Source: Spirochaetia bacterium (GTDB lineage Bacteria > Spirochaetota > Leptospiria > Turneriellales > JAOUFE01). Taken from it: 32,610 bases of DNA. Positions 24,383-32,610 of the stretch are shown piece by piece. The position numbers and the translations under genes are program-made. The notes under the pieces were generated by a model. The model was not told the origin of the DNA. It saw only the letters and a program-made list of their open reading frames with translations, and did not search any database. The stretch's first letter is position 1. Each line of letters starts with the position of its first letter. Location of the stretch: assembly GCA_029858425.1 (NCBI GenBank), contig JAOUFE010000013.1, forward strand, positions 1 through 32,610, read 5' to 3'.

Positions 24383-24580
24383 TTTTGCGGAGTTGTTTAA
24401 ACGGGAAAACCGGTGGTAAACTGGGCAGAGCTTGTAGAGCTAAAACTCAAAAAACTGTTGATTTTCAATTTAAGCAGCTCCGTTTTTTCAAGAGGACAAG
24501 CCGGTCAGGACTCATGCCTTTTTTTGGGTTGATTTTGTAATAGCTTGACACTCTCCCAATGAAAAATATCCAGACTTAGC
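24383..24580. other. Spacer between flagellin and bamA
   Basis: No gene is seen in these 198 bases. They contain T-tracts at 24481-24487 and 24521-24527 but no clean terminator hairpin in front of them. TTGACA at 24545-24550 has only a poor -10 (TATCCA at 24567). If it is real, the bamA mRNA would start a few bases before its ATG. No Shine-Dalgarno sequence precedes that ATG. Confidence 0.4.
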
Positions 24581-27343
24581 ATGTTCAGGGCTTTTTTCCG
24601 TGTAAAAAACATTGTTCTCATATTCGCATCTTCATTCCTTCTTGTTTCCGGTCTGTGGTTTCAAAACAAAATATATTCTCAAAGCGAGCGTTACTATGGC
24701 CAAAAGGTTACCCGAATTGATTTTGAAGGAAATGTAAACGTAAAAACTTCAGAATTAATCAATATTATTCAACTTCGTCCGGGAATGATTTTAAACCGGG
24801 ATGTGATGAATTCGGATTTGAAATCGTTATTTCAGCAGGGATCCATTGCCAATGCCAGGGTAGAGGGAAGTGTTTATAAGGACGGCGTTTCCCTTGTTTT
24901 TATTATTGAAGAACGTCCTGTTGTAACGAGTATAACCTTTAGAGGGTTAAAAGAATTAAGCGAAAGTATTTTGACCGATTTAATCCCTGTTAAAGTAGAC
25001 AAGGTATTTTCGGAAAAAGCATTGTTAAGATCCATTGATTTAATACAGATGCAGGCCAAAGACAAGGGGTTGTTTGCGACTACTGTAAAATATGAAAAAA
25101 TTTCGGATGGCAAAAAAAGCAACTCAATAGAAGTGATTTTTACAGTTGACGAAGGAGAGGAGATTAAAGTAGGTAAAATTAATATTATTGGCGTTAAAAG
25201 TGTTGATGTCCAGGATGTTTATTCATCGTTAAAACTGGAGGAAGAAGGTTTATTTGCCAAAGGCGAATTCAAACCACATCTTTTTGAAAAAGACAAACAA
25301 CAAATTATTTCAGCCCTGAACCAGCAAGGATACCTTGATGCCCGGTTAGTCAATGCAAAAAAAGAAATCAAGTGGAATAATCCTGTAAAAAAAGACAAGC
25401 GGGTTCTGGTCATTACTTTTGAAATTGATGAGGGCGAAAGGTCTTTTTTTAACGGTTATAGTGTGGAATGGGACGACAAATATTTAAATCAGGATACCAA
25501 AAAGCCTATTTATTCCAAAACAGAGCTGGAAAAATATTTTGAACAGTCGGATGCCTATATTGGGTCATACTTTAACGACCAAAAATATACCCGGGATCGA
25601 GGCATAATCAATTATTTGTACAATGAAAAAGGGTATATTTATGCCAGGGGTATTCCCGAAAAAACTGTAATTCGTCTCAACAAGGATGAAATTGACAGGC
25701 TTTCCAAAGCCGCAATTCAAATGGAAAACGAAAAAAAAGGCATTGATTATTATAATATCAAGATTTTACGAAAAATTTATGAAACCGAACCGGAAAAAAG
25801 GAATTTGCAGTTTATACACACGAATTTTGTCATTCAGGAAGGAATTAAGGGTTATATTGAACACATTATCATAAAAGGCAACGAAAAAACCGCTGATGAA
25901 GTGATCAGACGCGAATTTCTTGTTAAAGAAGGCGATTTATTTAATGCATCTCTGGTTCAAAGATCGCGGGAGAAAATTTATAATCTTGGATATTTCAGCG
26001 AAGTGAATCTGGATGCAAGACCGGGCAGCAAGGAAGGTTACATGAACCTTGTTGTAAGCGTTGCCGAGCAGTTAACTGGTTCGATGAGTGTAGGGGGAGG
26101 TTACGGAACATTATCGGGATTTTCCATATTCCTGCAGTTGGCTGAAAAAAACCTGAACGGTACCGGTCAAACAATTTCGGGCAAGCTGGAGTTTGGGTTA
26201 ATGCGGTCTTCCATTGATTTGTCCTGGACGGAGCCATGGCTTTTCGGGAAACCCTGGGGATTAACCCTTGGCGGGCAATTTATGCATACCCAGTTGATCA
26301 CCAGCAGCATCAATCCATTAAGCACCCAGTATGCAGCGGTAAATACTACCGGAACTACAAATTCAACCGCCAGTACATATCAAAACAGTACTACCGAGCA
26401 GGCTTATTATTTTCAGGATAAAATTGGCTTGATTACGGAAATAAGCCACAAGCTTGGAATCAACTGGATGCATTATCATGGCCTGAATCCGTCCATTTCC
26501 AAAATATCGAATCCCTCCAGCAAGGTCGATGATATTGTTTTTCTGGAAGCAAGTCTTGGCTGGCAGTTTCAAAACAAGCTTGTGAACGGAATATCATACG
26601 ATAACCGGGATAATATTTTTAACACTACCTCCGGAGTATCCGTAAGACTAAATGCAGATTTTGTTGGCGGAGTTCTGGGCGGATTTGACCATTACAACAG
26701 ATATGGGCTATCAACCTCTTTTTACTGGTGGCCAACGGACTTTACATTTTTTAATTTAATCCGGGTTGGCGAGTTGAGGCGGTGGAGGTTTGTATTTGAG
26801 CATCACATCTCGGCAACCTATACGCAGCAAACAAACCCGGTCTGGGGCAAGCAGGATATGTATTCAAATCCCTATATTGAAGCATATGACAAACTTTATC
26901 TTGGAGGTTTTGAAGGCGTAAGGGGCTATGCTCCGTTTGATACAAGTTTTCTTCCATTCTGGAATCAAAACGGGGGAGCAGGTCATCGCTTGTTGCTGGA
27001 TACGGAATTGCGAATCCCCATTGAACCGAGCTTGATATGGGCCGTATTATTCTTTGATATGGGAGCATTGTTTAATGATTTAAACCAGTATTACACAGAT
27101 CAAACCACGCCACAGTCGCAAATAGACGCAATAAAAGCTACGGAGCTTACAAGCCAAAATGTATTTAACCTGGCTTACTACCGTTACAGTTGGGGATTTG
27201 GATTCAGATTACAGATACCGGTAATGCCCATAAGGCTGTACTTTGCGCAAAGATTGTTCTGGAACAGTTCGAGAGGATTTTATAATGATCCGAACCAGAA
27301 GAATCTGGAAGTGGTGTTTGCTATCGGGGATTACAGGTTCTAA
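24581..27343 (+). CDS. bamA: Outer-membrane protein assembly factor BamA
   Basis: A 920-residue Omp85 protein that inserts beta-barrels into the outer membrane. Residues 1-34 or so are a signal peptide. Five POTRA domains follow: about 41-112 (KVTRIDFEGNVNVKTSEL), 113-195, 196-290, 291-420 and 424-497 (EHIIIKGNEKTADEVIRREF...YFSEVNL). The barrel (about 505-920) has the lid motif V780-R-G-Y783 in GGFEGVRGYAPF and ends in an aromatic residue (IGDYRF). It is longer than the usual 800 or so because POTRA 4 carries a charged helical insertion (about 367-415, KDEIDRLSKAAIQMENEKKG...). The barrel also has a Ser/Thr/Asn-rich loop near 590-610. The serB ribosome site overlaps its stop codon. Confidence 0.95.
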   Translation: MFRAFFRVKNIVLIFASSFLLVSGLWFQNKIYSQSERYYGQKVTRIDFEGNVNVKTSELINIIQLRPGMILNRDVMNSDLKSLFQQGSIANARVEGSVYKDGVSLVFIIEERPVVTSITFRGLKELSESILTDLIPVKVDKVFSEKALLRSIDLIQMQAKDKGLFATTVKYEKISDGKKSNSIEVIFTVDEGEEIKVGKINIIGVKSVDVQDVYSSLKLEEEGLFAKGEFKPHLFEKDKQQIISALNQQGYLDARLVNAKKEIKWNNPVKKDKRVLVITFEIDEGERSFFNGYSVEWDDKYLNQDTKKPIYSKTELEKYFEQSDAYIGSYFNDQKYTRDRGIINYLYNEKGYIYARGIPEKTVIRLNKDEIDRLSKAAIQMENEKKGIDYYNIKILRKIYETEPEKRNLQFIHTNFVIQEGIKGYIEHIIIKGNEKTADEVIRREFLVKEGDLFNASLVQRSREKIYNLGYFSEVNLDARPGSKEGYMNLVVSVAEQLTGSMSVGGGYGTLSGFSIFLQLAEKNLNGTGQTISGKLEFGLMRSSIDLSWTEPWLFGKPWGLTLGGQFMHTQLITSSINPLSTQYAAVNTTGTTNSTASTYQNSTTEQAYYFQDKIGLITEISHKLGINWMHYHGLNPSISKISNPSSKVDDIVFLEASLGWQFQNKLVNGISYDNRDNIFNTTSGVSVRLNADFVGGVLGGFDHYNRYGLSTSFYWWPTDFTFFNLIRVGELRRWRFVFEHHISATYTQQTNPVWGKQDMYSNPYIEAYDKLYLGGFEGVRGYAPFDTSFLPFWNQNGGAGHRLLLDTELRIPIEPSLIWAVLFFDMGALFNDLNQYYTDQTTPQSQIDAIKATELTSQNVFNLAYYRYSWGFGFRLQIPVMPIRLYFAQRLFWNSSRGFYNDPNQKNLEVVFAIGDYRF

Positions 27344-27353
27344 AGGAGGTTTT

Positions 27354-28595
27354 ATGGAAGCAGTCAGGGTAACACATTCTTGTGAAGTATGCGATGCGGT
27401 AAAATCTGAAAATGTCTTGCTGCACATTACGGGTCAGGATCACCCTGGAATATTGGCCCGTCTGACCCGGATTTTGCAACAATGGAGAATCTCTTTTATT
27501 GATGTTCAGCAGACAACGAGTCTTGGACAATTGAGTTTATCCCTACTAGTGAATATTCCCGAACATATAGGGTTAAATGTTTTAAAAGAAATCAGCTACG
27601 AATCCAGAAATATGAAACTGAGTCTGGATTATTTTATTTTGCCAGACAAGCCAGATCCGGCAAGAGACTCTGGGAAAAGCTTTGCGCTGACCGTGTTGTC
27701 GCCCAGAATTACGATGTCTGCATTTGGATCCATTGCCCAAACTCTGGGGGATCACGGTATTAATATTGAGCGCATGAACAGGCTTGCCCAGGGCAATCTT
27801 GAAGCAATTGAATTTATTTTAAGCGTGGATAACACGTATTCTGATTTTGGAAAATTAAAGCGATTATTATTTAAAGTGGCCTTTGAAAATAACTTTGATC
27901 TGGCGGTTCAACCCGAGAATTTATACAGAAGATCCAAACGTTTAATCGTTATGGACATGGATTCCACTTTGATTCAGCAGGAAGTTATAGATGAATTGGC
28001 AGATGAAGCTGGCAAAAAAGAAGAAGTTTCTTTGATTACTCGTGAAGCCATGCAGGGAAAACTGGATTTTTCAGAATCGCTAAAAAAAAGGGTCTCTCTG
28101 CTTAAAGGATTGCCGGAGTCGGTTCTGGTAAATGTTCTTGCCAGAATTCAACTTACGCCGGGAGCCGATATCCTCATCAGCATACTGAAAAAAATGGGAT
28201 TTAAAATTGCCGTGATTTCAGGCGGATTTACCTATTTTACGGATCATTTTAAAGAAAAACTGGGGCTGGACTACAGTTTTGCAAATCGCCTCGAGATTAT
28301 CGACGGTATTTTAACCGGGAATGTAGTGGGCGAGATTATTGACCGGGCAGGCAAGGCGGCTATTTTGAAAAAGCTGGCTTTGGAGGAAAAAATTCTCATC
28401 GATCAAACTGTGGCGATTGGCGATGGAGCCAACGATCTGGATATGCTTGAGGCAGCCGGGCTTGGAGTTGCGTTCAATGCCAAACCAACCGTCAGAGACA
28501 AGGCTGGAGCGTTTATTTCGCAGCCAAGCCTCGATTCAGTATTGTACTTGCTGGGCGTATCGCAAAAAGAATTAACGCAGATGCAGGGAAAGTAA
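27354..28595 (+). CDS. serB: Phosphoserine phosphatase with N-terminal ACT-like domains
   Basis: A 413-residue SerB that dephosphorylates O-phosphoserine in the last step of serine synthesis. Two ACT-like regulatory domains (about 20-100 and 105-190, the first with ITGQDHPGILARLTRIL) precede a HAD domain. Catalytic D201 and D203 lie in MDMDSTLIQQEVIDELA, followed by SGGFTYF and GDGANDLDMLEAAGLGVAFNAKP. The start at ATG 27354 is set by a perfect AAAGGAGG six bases upstream that overlaps the bamA TAA, so expression is tied to bamA. Fused ACT-SerB is the long form of the enzyme, probably feedback-regulated by serine (inferred from the family). Confidence 0.95.
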   Translation: MEAVRVTHSCEVCDAVKSENVLLHITGQDHPGILARLTRILQQWRISFIDVQQTTSLGQLSLSLLVNIPEHIGLNVLKEISYESRNMKLSLDYFILPDKPDPARDSGKSFALTVLSPRITMSAFGSIAQTLGDHGINIERMNRLAQGNLEAIEFILSVDNTYSDFGKLKRLLFKVAFENNFDLAVQPENLYRRSKRLIVMDMDSTLIQQEVIDELADEAGKKEEVSLITREAMQGKLDFSESLKKRVSLLKGLPESVLVNVLARIQLTPGADILISILKKMGFKIAVISGGFTYFTDHFKEKLGLDYSFANRLEIIDGILTGNVVGEIIDRAGKAAILKKLALEEKILIDQTVAIGDGANDLDMLEAAGLGVAFNAKPTVRDKAGAFISQPSLDSVLYLLGVSQKELTQMQGK

Positions 28596-28632
28596 TTTAA
28601 CATGCACAACAAAATCAGTCGATAATATTATC

Positions 28633-29226
28633 ATGCGTGAAGCTGAAATAAAAAGAAACACCAAAGAAACAAAAATTGATATTAAAATTAATATTGACGG
28701 CAAGGGGATATTTTCAGGCAAAACGCCCATTCCTTTTTTTGACCACATGTTAACCCATTTTTCCCGGTACAGCATGATTGACCTGAATATTCAGGCTGCT
28801 GGAGATATTGAAATTGACGGACATCATACCATTGAAGATACCGGGATTGTTCTTGGCGAGGCTATTAAAAAAGCTGTCGGCGACAAGCGTGGAATATACC
28901 GGTTTGGAAATGCCGTTCTTCCCATGGATGAAACTCTTGTTTCGGTATCGGTGGACTTTTCCGGAAGGCCTTATTTTGCATACCGCGGTCCGTCTCTGTC
29001 TGAAATGCCGGGGTTTGGAATTTACGATGCAGAACTGACTTCGGAGTTTTTGCAAAAGTTATCCATTCATGCAAGTTTAAATTTGCATGTCGTTGTTCAG
29101 TACGGAGAAAACAGACATCATATTCATGAAGCCATTTATAAAGCTGTAGGACTTTCTTTTCGACAGGCGCTGGAAAAAGATATTCGTCGTGGAGACGAAA
29201 TTCCTTCGACAAAAGGCATTATATGA
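28633..29226 (+). CDS. hisB: Imidazoleglycerol-phosphate dehydratase
   Basis: A 197-residue monofunctional IGPD for the sixth step of histidine synthesis, without the N-terminal phosphatase domain seen in enterobacteria. The manganese-binding repeats are present: FFDHM (35-39), DGHHTIEDTGI (from 62) and ENRHHIHEAIYKA near 162. Length is normal. It follows serB after 37 bases. Its stop overlaps the hisH start (ATGA), so the two are coupled. Confidence 0.96.
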   Translation: MREAEIKRNTKETKIDIKINIDGKGIFSGKTPIPFFDHMLTHFSRYSMIDLNIQAAGDIEIDGHHTIEDTGIVLGEAIKKAVGDKRGIYRFGNAVLPMDETLVSVSVDFSGRPYFAYRGPSLSEMPGFGIYDAELTSEFLQKLSIHASLNLHVVVQYGENRHHIHEAIYKAVGLSFRQALEKDIRRGDEIPSTKGII

Positions 29227-29843
29227 AGCCGCAGCCTGAAATCGTGGAACTCGATTTTGGGATGGGCAATATTCGATCTCTGCAAAAAGCTTTTGAGCAT
29301 TTGGGGCACAAAGTGGAAGTGATCCGCACGCCTGAACCAGTATCGAAAGCTGACGCTATTGTCATTCCCGGAGACGGCGCATTTGGACAGGCAATGGAAA
29401 ATATTCGTGCGGCTGGATTTTATGAGGCGGTAATGGATTTTATTAAATCCGGGAAACCGGTGCTTGGAGTTTGTATTGGTTTTCAAATTTTATTTGAGAG
29501 TTCGGAGGAGTTTGATTACAATGGTTCCGGTTTTGGTTTATTCAGGGGAAAAATAAATAAATTTAATTCGGTAGGGTTGCTTGTTCCTCATATAGGGTGG
29601 AATAATGTCGAATGGACAAAAAACTCCCGATTAACGCAAGGGATAGAAAATGGCAGTTATTTTTACTTCGTCCATAGTTTCAGGTGTGACGAGCAGCATG
29701 AATGGGCAACAGGGATTTCCAGCTATGGCGGAACATTTACCGCCGTGGTTGAAAAAGATAATGTTTATGGTTTGCAGTTTCATCCTGAAAAATCGCATAA
29801 AAATGGTTTGAAATTGCTTGAAAATTTTACAGGACTGATTTAA
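29223..29843 (+). CDS. hisH: Imidazole glycerol phosphate synthase, glutaminase subunit
   Basis: A 206-residue class I glutamine amidotransferase that feeds ammonia to HisF. The catalytic triad is C84 in LGVCIGFQ, H187 and E189 in QFHPEKS. The oxyanion strand PGDGAFGQAM and the interface segment VPHIGWNNV are intact. It overlaps hisB by four bases and hisA begins at the base after its stop. Its partner hisF is not in the window. Confidence 0.96.
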   Translation: MKPQPEIVELDFGMGNIRSLQKAFEHLGHKVEVIRTPEPVSKADAIVIPGDGAFGQAMENIRAAGFYEAVMDFIKSGKPVLGVCIGFQILFESSEEFDYNGSGFGLFRGKINKFNSVGLLVPHIGWNNVEWTKNSRLTQGIENGSYFYFVHSFRCDEQHEWATGISSYGGTFTAVVEKDNVYGLQFHPEKSHKNGLKLLENFTGLI

Positions 29844-30578
29844 ATGAAATTAATCCCTGCGCTCGATATTCTGGATAACAGAGTGGTCCGCTTGACCCAG
29901 GGCGATTATTTAAAATCTACCGTATATTCCGATGATCCCGTTGAAATCGCAGTACAATTTAAAAATGCCGGAGTTCAACGTCTGCATCTTGTGGATCTAT
30001 CTGGCGCCCGCGCAGGATCGCCAGTCCATGCCAAACTATTTGGGGAAATTAAAAAAAGCACCGGATGTATGATTGAAGCGGGCGGCGGAGTCCGTTCTCT
30101 AAATGATTTTGAACTTTTTTTTGAACATGGACTGAAACCTGACGAAGATTTGATTATGGTCGGATCGCTTCCCTTTAAAGATCCAAAAACCTTTGAAGAT
30201 TTACAAAAACATTATTTAAAGAACATTCTCCTTACCGTTGATGTATGGGATCGCAACGTAAAAGTATCCGGATGGGAGGAAGATACAAATGTACACATTT
30301 TGGATTTTCTTGAGAAAATAAAGAATAGCGGATTAGATAAACTTCTGGTAACGCAGATAAAACGCGATGGAATGTTAAGCGGCCCCGATGTGAATTTATA
30401 CAAAGAAATCAGCGAGCGCTTCGATGAACTGGAAGTCATTGTTTCAGGCGGAATTTCAGGCTTGCAGGATGTTTCCCAAATCAGCCAAATTCAAGGCGTA
30501 TGTGGATTTATTGTCGGGAGAGCTTTTTATGAAGGTAAAATTACCCTTGATGAAATTCGTAAATATAACTACCGGTAG
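29844..30578 (+). CDS. hisA: ProFAR isomerase (1-(5-phosphoribosyl)... carboxamide isomerase)
   Basis: A 244-residue TIM barrel catalysing the Amadori rearrangement of ProFAR to PRFAR. Catalytic D8 is in LIPALDILDNRVV and D133 is in TVDVWDRNVKVSGW. The phosphate-binding loops EAGGGVRS and VSGGISG and the C-terminal FIVGRAFYEGKI are typical. VDVWD replaces the more usual ALDxRDG around the second Asp. It is the last gene of the plus-strand run from bamA. Its stop overlaps the stop of convergent cheD by ten bases. Confidence 0.94.
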   Translation: MKLIPALDILDNRVVRLTQGDYLKSTVYSDDPVEIAVQFKNAGVQRLHLVDLSGARAGSPVHAKLFGEIKKSTGCMIEAGGGVRSLNDFELFFEHGLKPDEDLIMVGSLPFKDPKTFEDLQKHYLKNILLTVDVWDRNVKVSGWEEDTNVHILDFLEKIKNSGLDKLLVTQIKRDGMLSGPDVNLYKEISERFDELEVIVSGGISGLQDVSQISQIQGVCGFIVGRAFYEGKITLDEIRKYNYR

Positions 30579-31081
30579 GAAAATACCTCGTTACTTGCCA
30601 ATCTTCTTACAGACGCTATTTTTTGCAATGGATTAAATTCAACAAATCTTCCGGTTTCGCCGCCAATATCCCGGCCAACAATTTCAATTTTGTGAATTTT
30701 TAACGTATCAATAGCAACGTCTATATTCCTTTTACCGATATCTGCAATGAGCGGACTTTTAAATTGATTTTTTATATTGGCTCCTCCAAAAACCATTGCC
30801 TTGAATTCGGTTTTGTAATTTGCTCTTTCCAGCATTCCATGAATCTGCTTTATGAGAAGTAAATCGCCATACTTGTCCTGGTTTTCTATATTTAGGTCGT
30901 TTTTCTGGATTTCCGGCAACAAGTAGTGCGACATGCTGGAGTAAAAAAGTTTGTCGCCTGGGCAAAAAATTAAAACGCTCACGCAACTGCCAAGTATGGT
31001 TTTTAAAGTTAAAGTTTCAGAAAAGTAGAGTTGATTAACGGCAACATGAATCTGGGTTAAAGGATTAATGGGCGATTCCAT
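30569..31081 (-). CDS. cheD: Chemoreceptor glutamine deamidase CheD
   Basis: A 170-residue CheD, which deamidates specific glutamines of methyl-accepting chemotaxis proteins and, in some species, binds CheC or CheY. Catalytic Cys33 is in TILGSCVSV and His52 is in SSMSHYLLP. The family blocks VFGGANI, IADIGKRNIDVA and VGRDIGGETGRFVEF follow. I chose ATG 31081. An ATG at 31099 has GAAGGA only one base away, and a TTG at 31111 is also in frame. The gene overlaps cheR by 17 bases, so the two adaptation enzymes are coexpressed. Confidence 0.9.
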   Translation of the reverse strand: MESPINPLTQIHVAVNQLYFSETLTLKTILGSCVSVLIFCPGDKLFYSSMSHYLLPEIQKNDLNIENQDKYGDLLLIKQIHGMLERANYKTEFKAMVFGGANIKNQFKSPLIADIGKRNIDVAIDTLKIHKIEIVGRDIGGETGRFVEFNPLQKIASVRRLASNEVFSYR

Positions 31082-31937
31082 TTTGTTTTTTGTAAACATT
31101 TCCTTCTTCAAATTTTACCATTAATAAATTGCTTTGAATCAATTGCAGGGATTCCGTAGGCCCGATGAAAAGGTAACCTCCGGGATTCAAACAGCGAAAG
31201 AAGGCGTCAATAACTTCTTTCTGGGTCTCGGCATTAAAATATATCAGAACATTTCGGCAAAAAATAATATCCACCTTTAACAGACAGGAATCGGAAATCA
31301 TATTATGGTAATGAAATGAGACTTTGTTTTTTATTTTTTCATTTACGGCAAGAACTCTTCTGGCATATTTTAAACTACTGTCTTCTGGTTTCACCTCGTT
31401 AAAATATGTTTTCGCCTGATAATCGGAAAGCAGGTCGATATGTCGATCTGCATATTCTCCCGCTCTTGCAAACTCAAGAGCTTTACGGGAGATGTCGGTT
31501 CCGGTAATGAGAATTTCCAATCCGCGGTGATCTTTTTCAAATTCACAGGCGATCATCGCAAGGTCATAGGCTTCTTCCCCGGTAGCTGTACCGCAAGACC
31601 AGATGCTCAGATGGGAATAATTTTTTTTATAAAATTCAGGCAATATATGAGTATATAAAATTTTAAAATGATTTGTTCCTCTTTGAAAATAGGTTTCGTT
31701 GGTGCTGACGGCGTCCAAAAGTTCATAAAGTTCGGAGTCATTGTCCAGATGAGCGGTTACATATTTCCAGTAATCTTCATATGAAGAAAGTTTTAGAAAT
31801 TTTATTCGCGCCCTTAACCGGTTGCTTAAATGAATTTTCTTGTTTTCGCCAATGACGATACCGCTTTTTTTGTAAATGAGCTGACAAAAATTTTCGTATG
31901 TCCGGTTATCAAAATTTTCTGATCCAAGATTTGCCAC
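31065..31937 (-). CDS. cheR: Chemotaxis protein methyltransferase CheR
   Basis: A 290-residue SAM-dependent enzyme that methylates receptor glutamates. The N-terminal all-helical domain (about 10-75) ends in STNETYFQR (78-86). The SAM site is WSCGTATGEEAYDLAM (the usual form has ACSTGEEPYS), then TGTDISRKALEFAR, DIIFCRNVLIYF and LNPGGYLFIGPTESL. The start is a GTG at 31937, because no nearby ATG keeps the N-terminus. It follows secG after 41 bases on the same strand and overlaps cheD. No cheA, cheW, cheB or receptor gene is in the window. Confidence 0.93.
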   Translation of the reverse strand: MANLGSENFDNRTYENFCQLIYKKSGIVIGENKKIHLSNRLRARIKFLKLSSYEDYWKYVTAHLDNDSELYELLDAVSTNETYFQRGTNHFKILYTHILPEFYKKNYSHLSIWSCGTATGEEAYDLAMIACEFEKDHRGLEILITGTDISRKALEFARAGEYADRHIDLLSDYQAKTYFNEVKPEDSSLKYARRVLAVNEKIKNKVSFHYHNMISDSCLLKVDIIFCRNVLIYFNAETQKEVIDAFFRCLNPGGYLFIGPTESLQLIQSNLLMVKFEEGNVYKKQNGIAH

Positions 31938-31978
31938 TTTTGAATTAACCTGAGATTTTTCAGGTCATCATTTATTTT

Positions 31979-32395
31979 CTATTTTGGGGGAGTTTGTGGA
32001 TTACTGTTCATCGCTGGCGCGGCAGGATTACTGTTCCCCGGTTTGTCAGTTTCATTTGCCGGGCTTTTATTTCCTGTCCCATTTTCTGTTCCCATGCTGG
32101 TATCCTCAGCCGGGGCTCCCGCATTTTCCCTGATTTTTTCCTGGATTTTTTGATAATTGTTTTCTTTACTTTTTATGAGAGACATTCCAAGCCCAATTAC
32201 CATGAACAAAACAATTAAAACGCCCGTTGTTTTTGTCAGAACATCTGCCGAGTTTGCTCCAAAAGCGGTCTGGCTGGCGCTGCCGCCAAATAAACTCATA
32301 CCGGATGATCTTCCCGATTGCATAAGAATCAGAAGAATCAACAGGATACAGACAATAATAAAAACAACATTTAATACACTTCCAAGCATAGCCAT
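31979..32395 (-). CDS. secG: Protein-translocase subunit SecG with long polar tail
   Basis: A 138-residue SecG, the accessory subunit of the SecYEG channel. Two membrane helices (about 5-24 and 55-75) flank the conserved loop LMQSGRSSGMSLFGGSASQTAFG...DVLTKTTG. After the second helix come about 55 polar residues rich in N, P, T, E and A, longer than in minimal SecG and probably disordered. The start is ATG 32395 or the ATG two codons in (32389). No tpiA, its common neighbour, is visible upstream. Confidence 0.93.
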   Translation of the reverse strand: MAMLGSVLNVVFIIVCILLILLILMQSGRSSGMSLFGGSASQTAFGANSADVLTKTTGVLIVLFMVIGLGMSLIKSKENNYQKIQEKIRENAGAPAEDTSMGTENGTGNKSPANETDKPGNSNPAAPAMNSNPQTPPK

Positions 32396-32610
32396 ACAGA
32401 CAAAAAATAAAAATAATACAGCATGTCATTAAAAAAATAAATAATGCCTCCCAAACTCGAACAGCGATTCTCGGTGAATATTTTAATGCAATTTTTCGTA
32501 CTGATATTTTCGCTTGTTTTCTGCGACCTTGATTAAATCTAATGTGTATTAATGTGACATAATGGATAAAAAATATATATATAATCTGTCCGGGTTTTTT
32601 TTACTGTCCC
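32396..32610. other. Upstream region of secG at the window edge
   Basis: An A/T-rich stretch with no complete gene. It should hold the secG promoter (-), but I cannot assign -35/-10 boxes. ATATATATAT at 32573-32582 and a CTGTCC direct repeat near the end are the only patterns. Confidence 0.35.
32562..32610 (+). CDS. Possible start of an exported protein (edge-truncated)
   Basis: From ATG 32562 the frame is open to the window edge (16 codons) and reads MDKKYIYNLSGFFLLS, which looks like the start of a signal peptide. There is no clear ribosome site. It would be divergent from secG. This is too short to be sure. Confidence 0.25.
   Translation, partial: MDKKYIYNLSGFFLLS

Noticed and set aside
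24432-24487. Pseudoknot-like pairing after flagellin (GAGCT/AGCTC crossing AAAAAAC/GTTTTTT)
   Set aside because: The stems are short and one is purely A/T, so chance pairing in A/T-rich DNA is likely.
1-32610. CRISPR arrays, tRNA, rRNA, phage or transposase genes
   Set aside because: No regularly spaced repeats, no cloverleaf-like sequence in the gaps, and no relevant protein motif seen on either strand.

Overview
The window looks like a piece of chromosome from a diderm, motile bacterium, most probably a spirochaete (Spirochaetota). The best marker is a 281-residue flagellin at 23537-24382 with the FlaB-type centre (an FHVGPNQNQR...AFIATM block). It sits with CheR and CheD, a complete BamA, Mla lipid-transport genes and a 7TM-DISM sensor kinase. 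The DNA is A/T-rich and gene-dense, and almost all genes are housekeeping or envelope functions. There is no tRNA, rRNA, CRISPR array, phage gene or transposase. I cannot name a species.

Layout. 1-1335 (-): two unrecognised secreted proteins, the second cut by the window edge. 1949-4503 (+): a LytTR response regulator and its 7TM-DISM/LytS-type kinase, followed by an RlmI-like rRNA methyltransferase. 5749-6594 (-): a membrane-anchored metallo-beta-lactamase-fold hydrolase, divergent from a MarC protein and a Ste24/M48 protease (+). 8719-13095 (-): a PLP enzyme coupled to an unrecognised helix-turn-helix-like gene, a class A penicillin-binding protein, and ribosomal protein L21. 13178-14195 (+): two small membrane proteins. 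14618-17694 (+): rpsL-rpsG-fusA, with two beta-barrel-like exported proteins behind them instead of tuf. 19774-23154 (-): mlaE (frameshifted)-mlaF-mlaD-M23 peptidase. 23537-30578 (+): flagellin, then bamA-serB-hisB-hisH-hisA packed tightly. 30569-32395 (-): secG-cheR-cheD.

How the genes work together. The window is dominated by envelope building and maintenance: peptidoglycan synthesis (PBP) and hydrolysis (M23), outer-membrane protein insertion (BamA), lipid traffic (Mla), protein export (SecG) and membrane proteolysis (M48). Chemotaxis adaptation (CheR, CheD), the periplasmic flagellar filament, translation genes and histidine/serine biosynthesis are interleaved with them.

The most interesting signals are in the non-coding DNA. 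(1) The flagellin gene has a highly structured leader. The 3' arm of a 21-bp hairpin is also complementary, over 12 bp, to the Shine-Dalgarno region, so two mutually exclusive folds are possible. (2) Three degenerate copies of a non-coding, inverted-repeat-ended element lie at about 1513, 12630 and 14216. Two of them share a perfect 35-bp block, and one fills the gap between rplU and the PBP start codon. (3) A second short repeat family (ACTCRAAATTCRGTCAGAA) lies in two palindromic intergenic elements near 7302 and 10231. (4) mlaE is split by a one-base frameshift, and MlaF carries Asn at the H-loop position.
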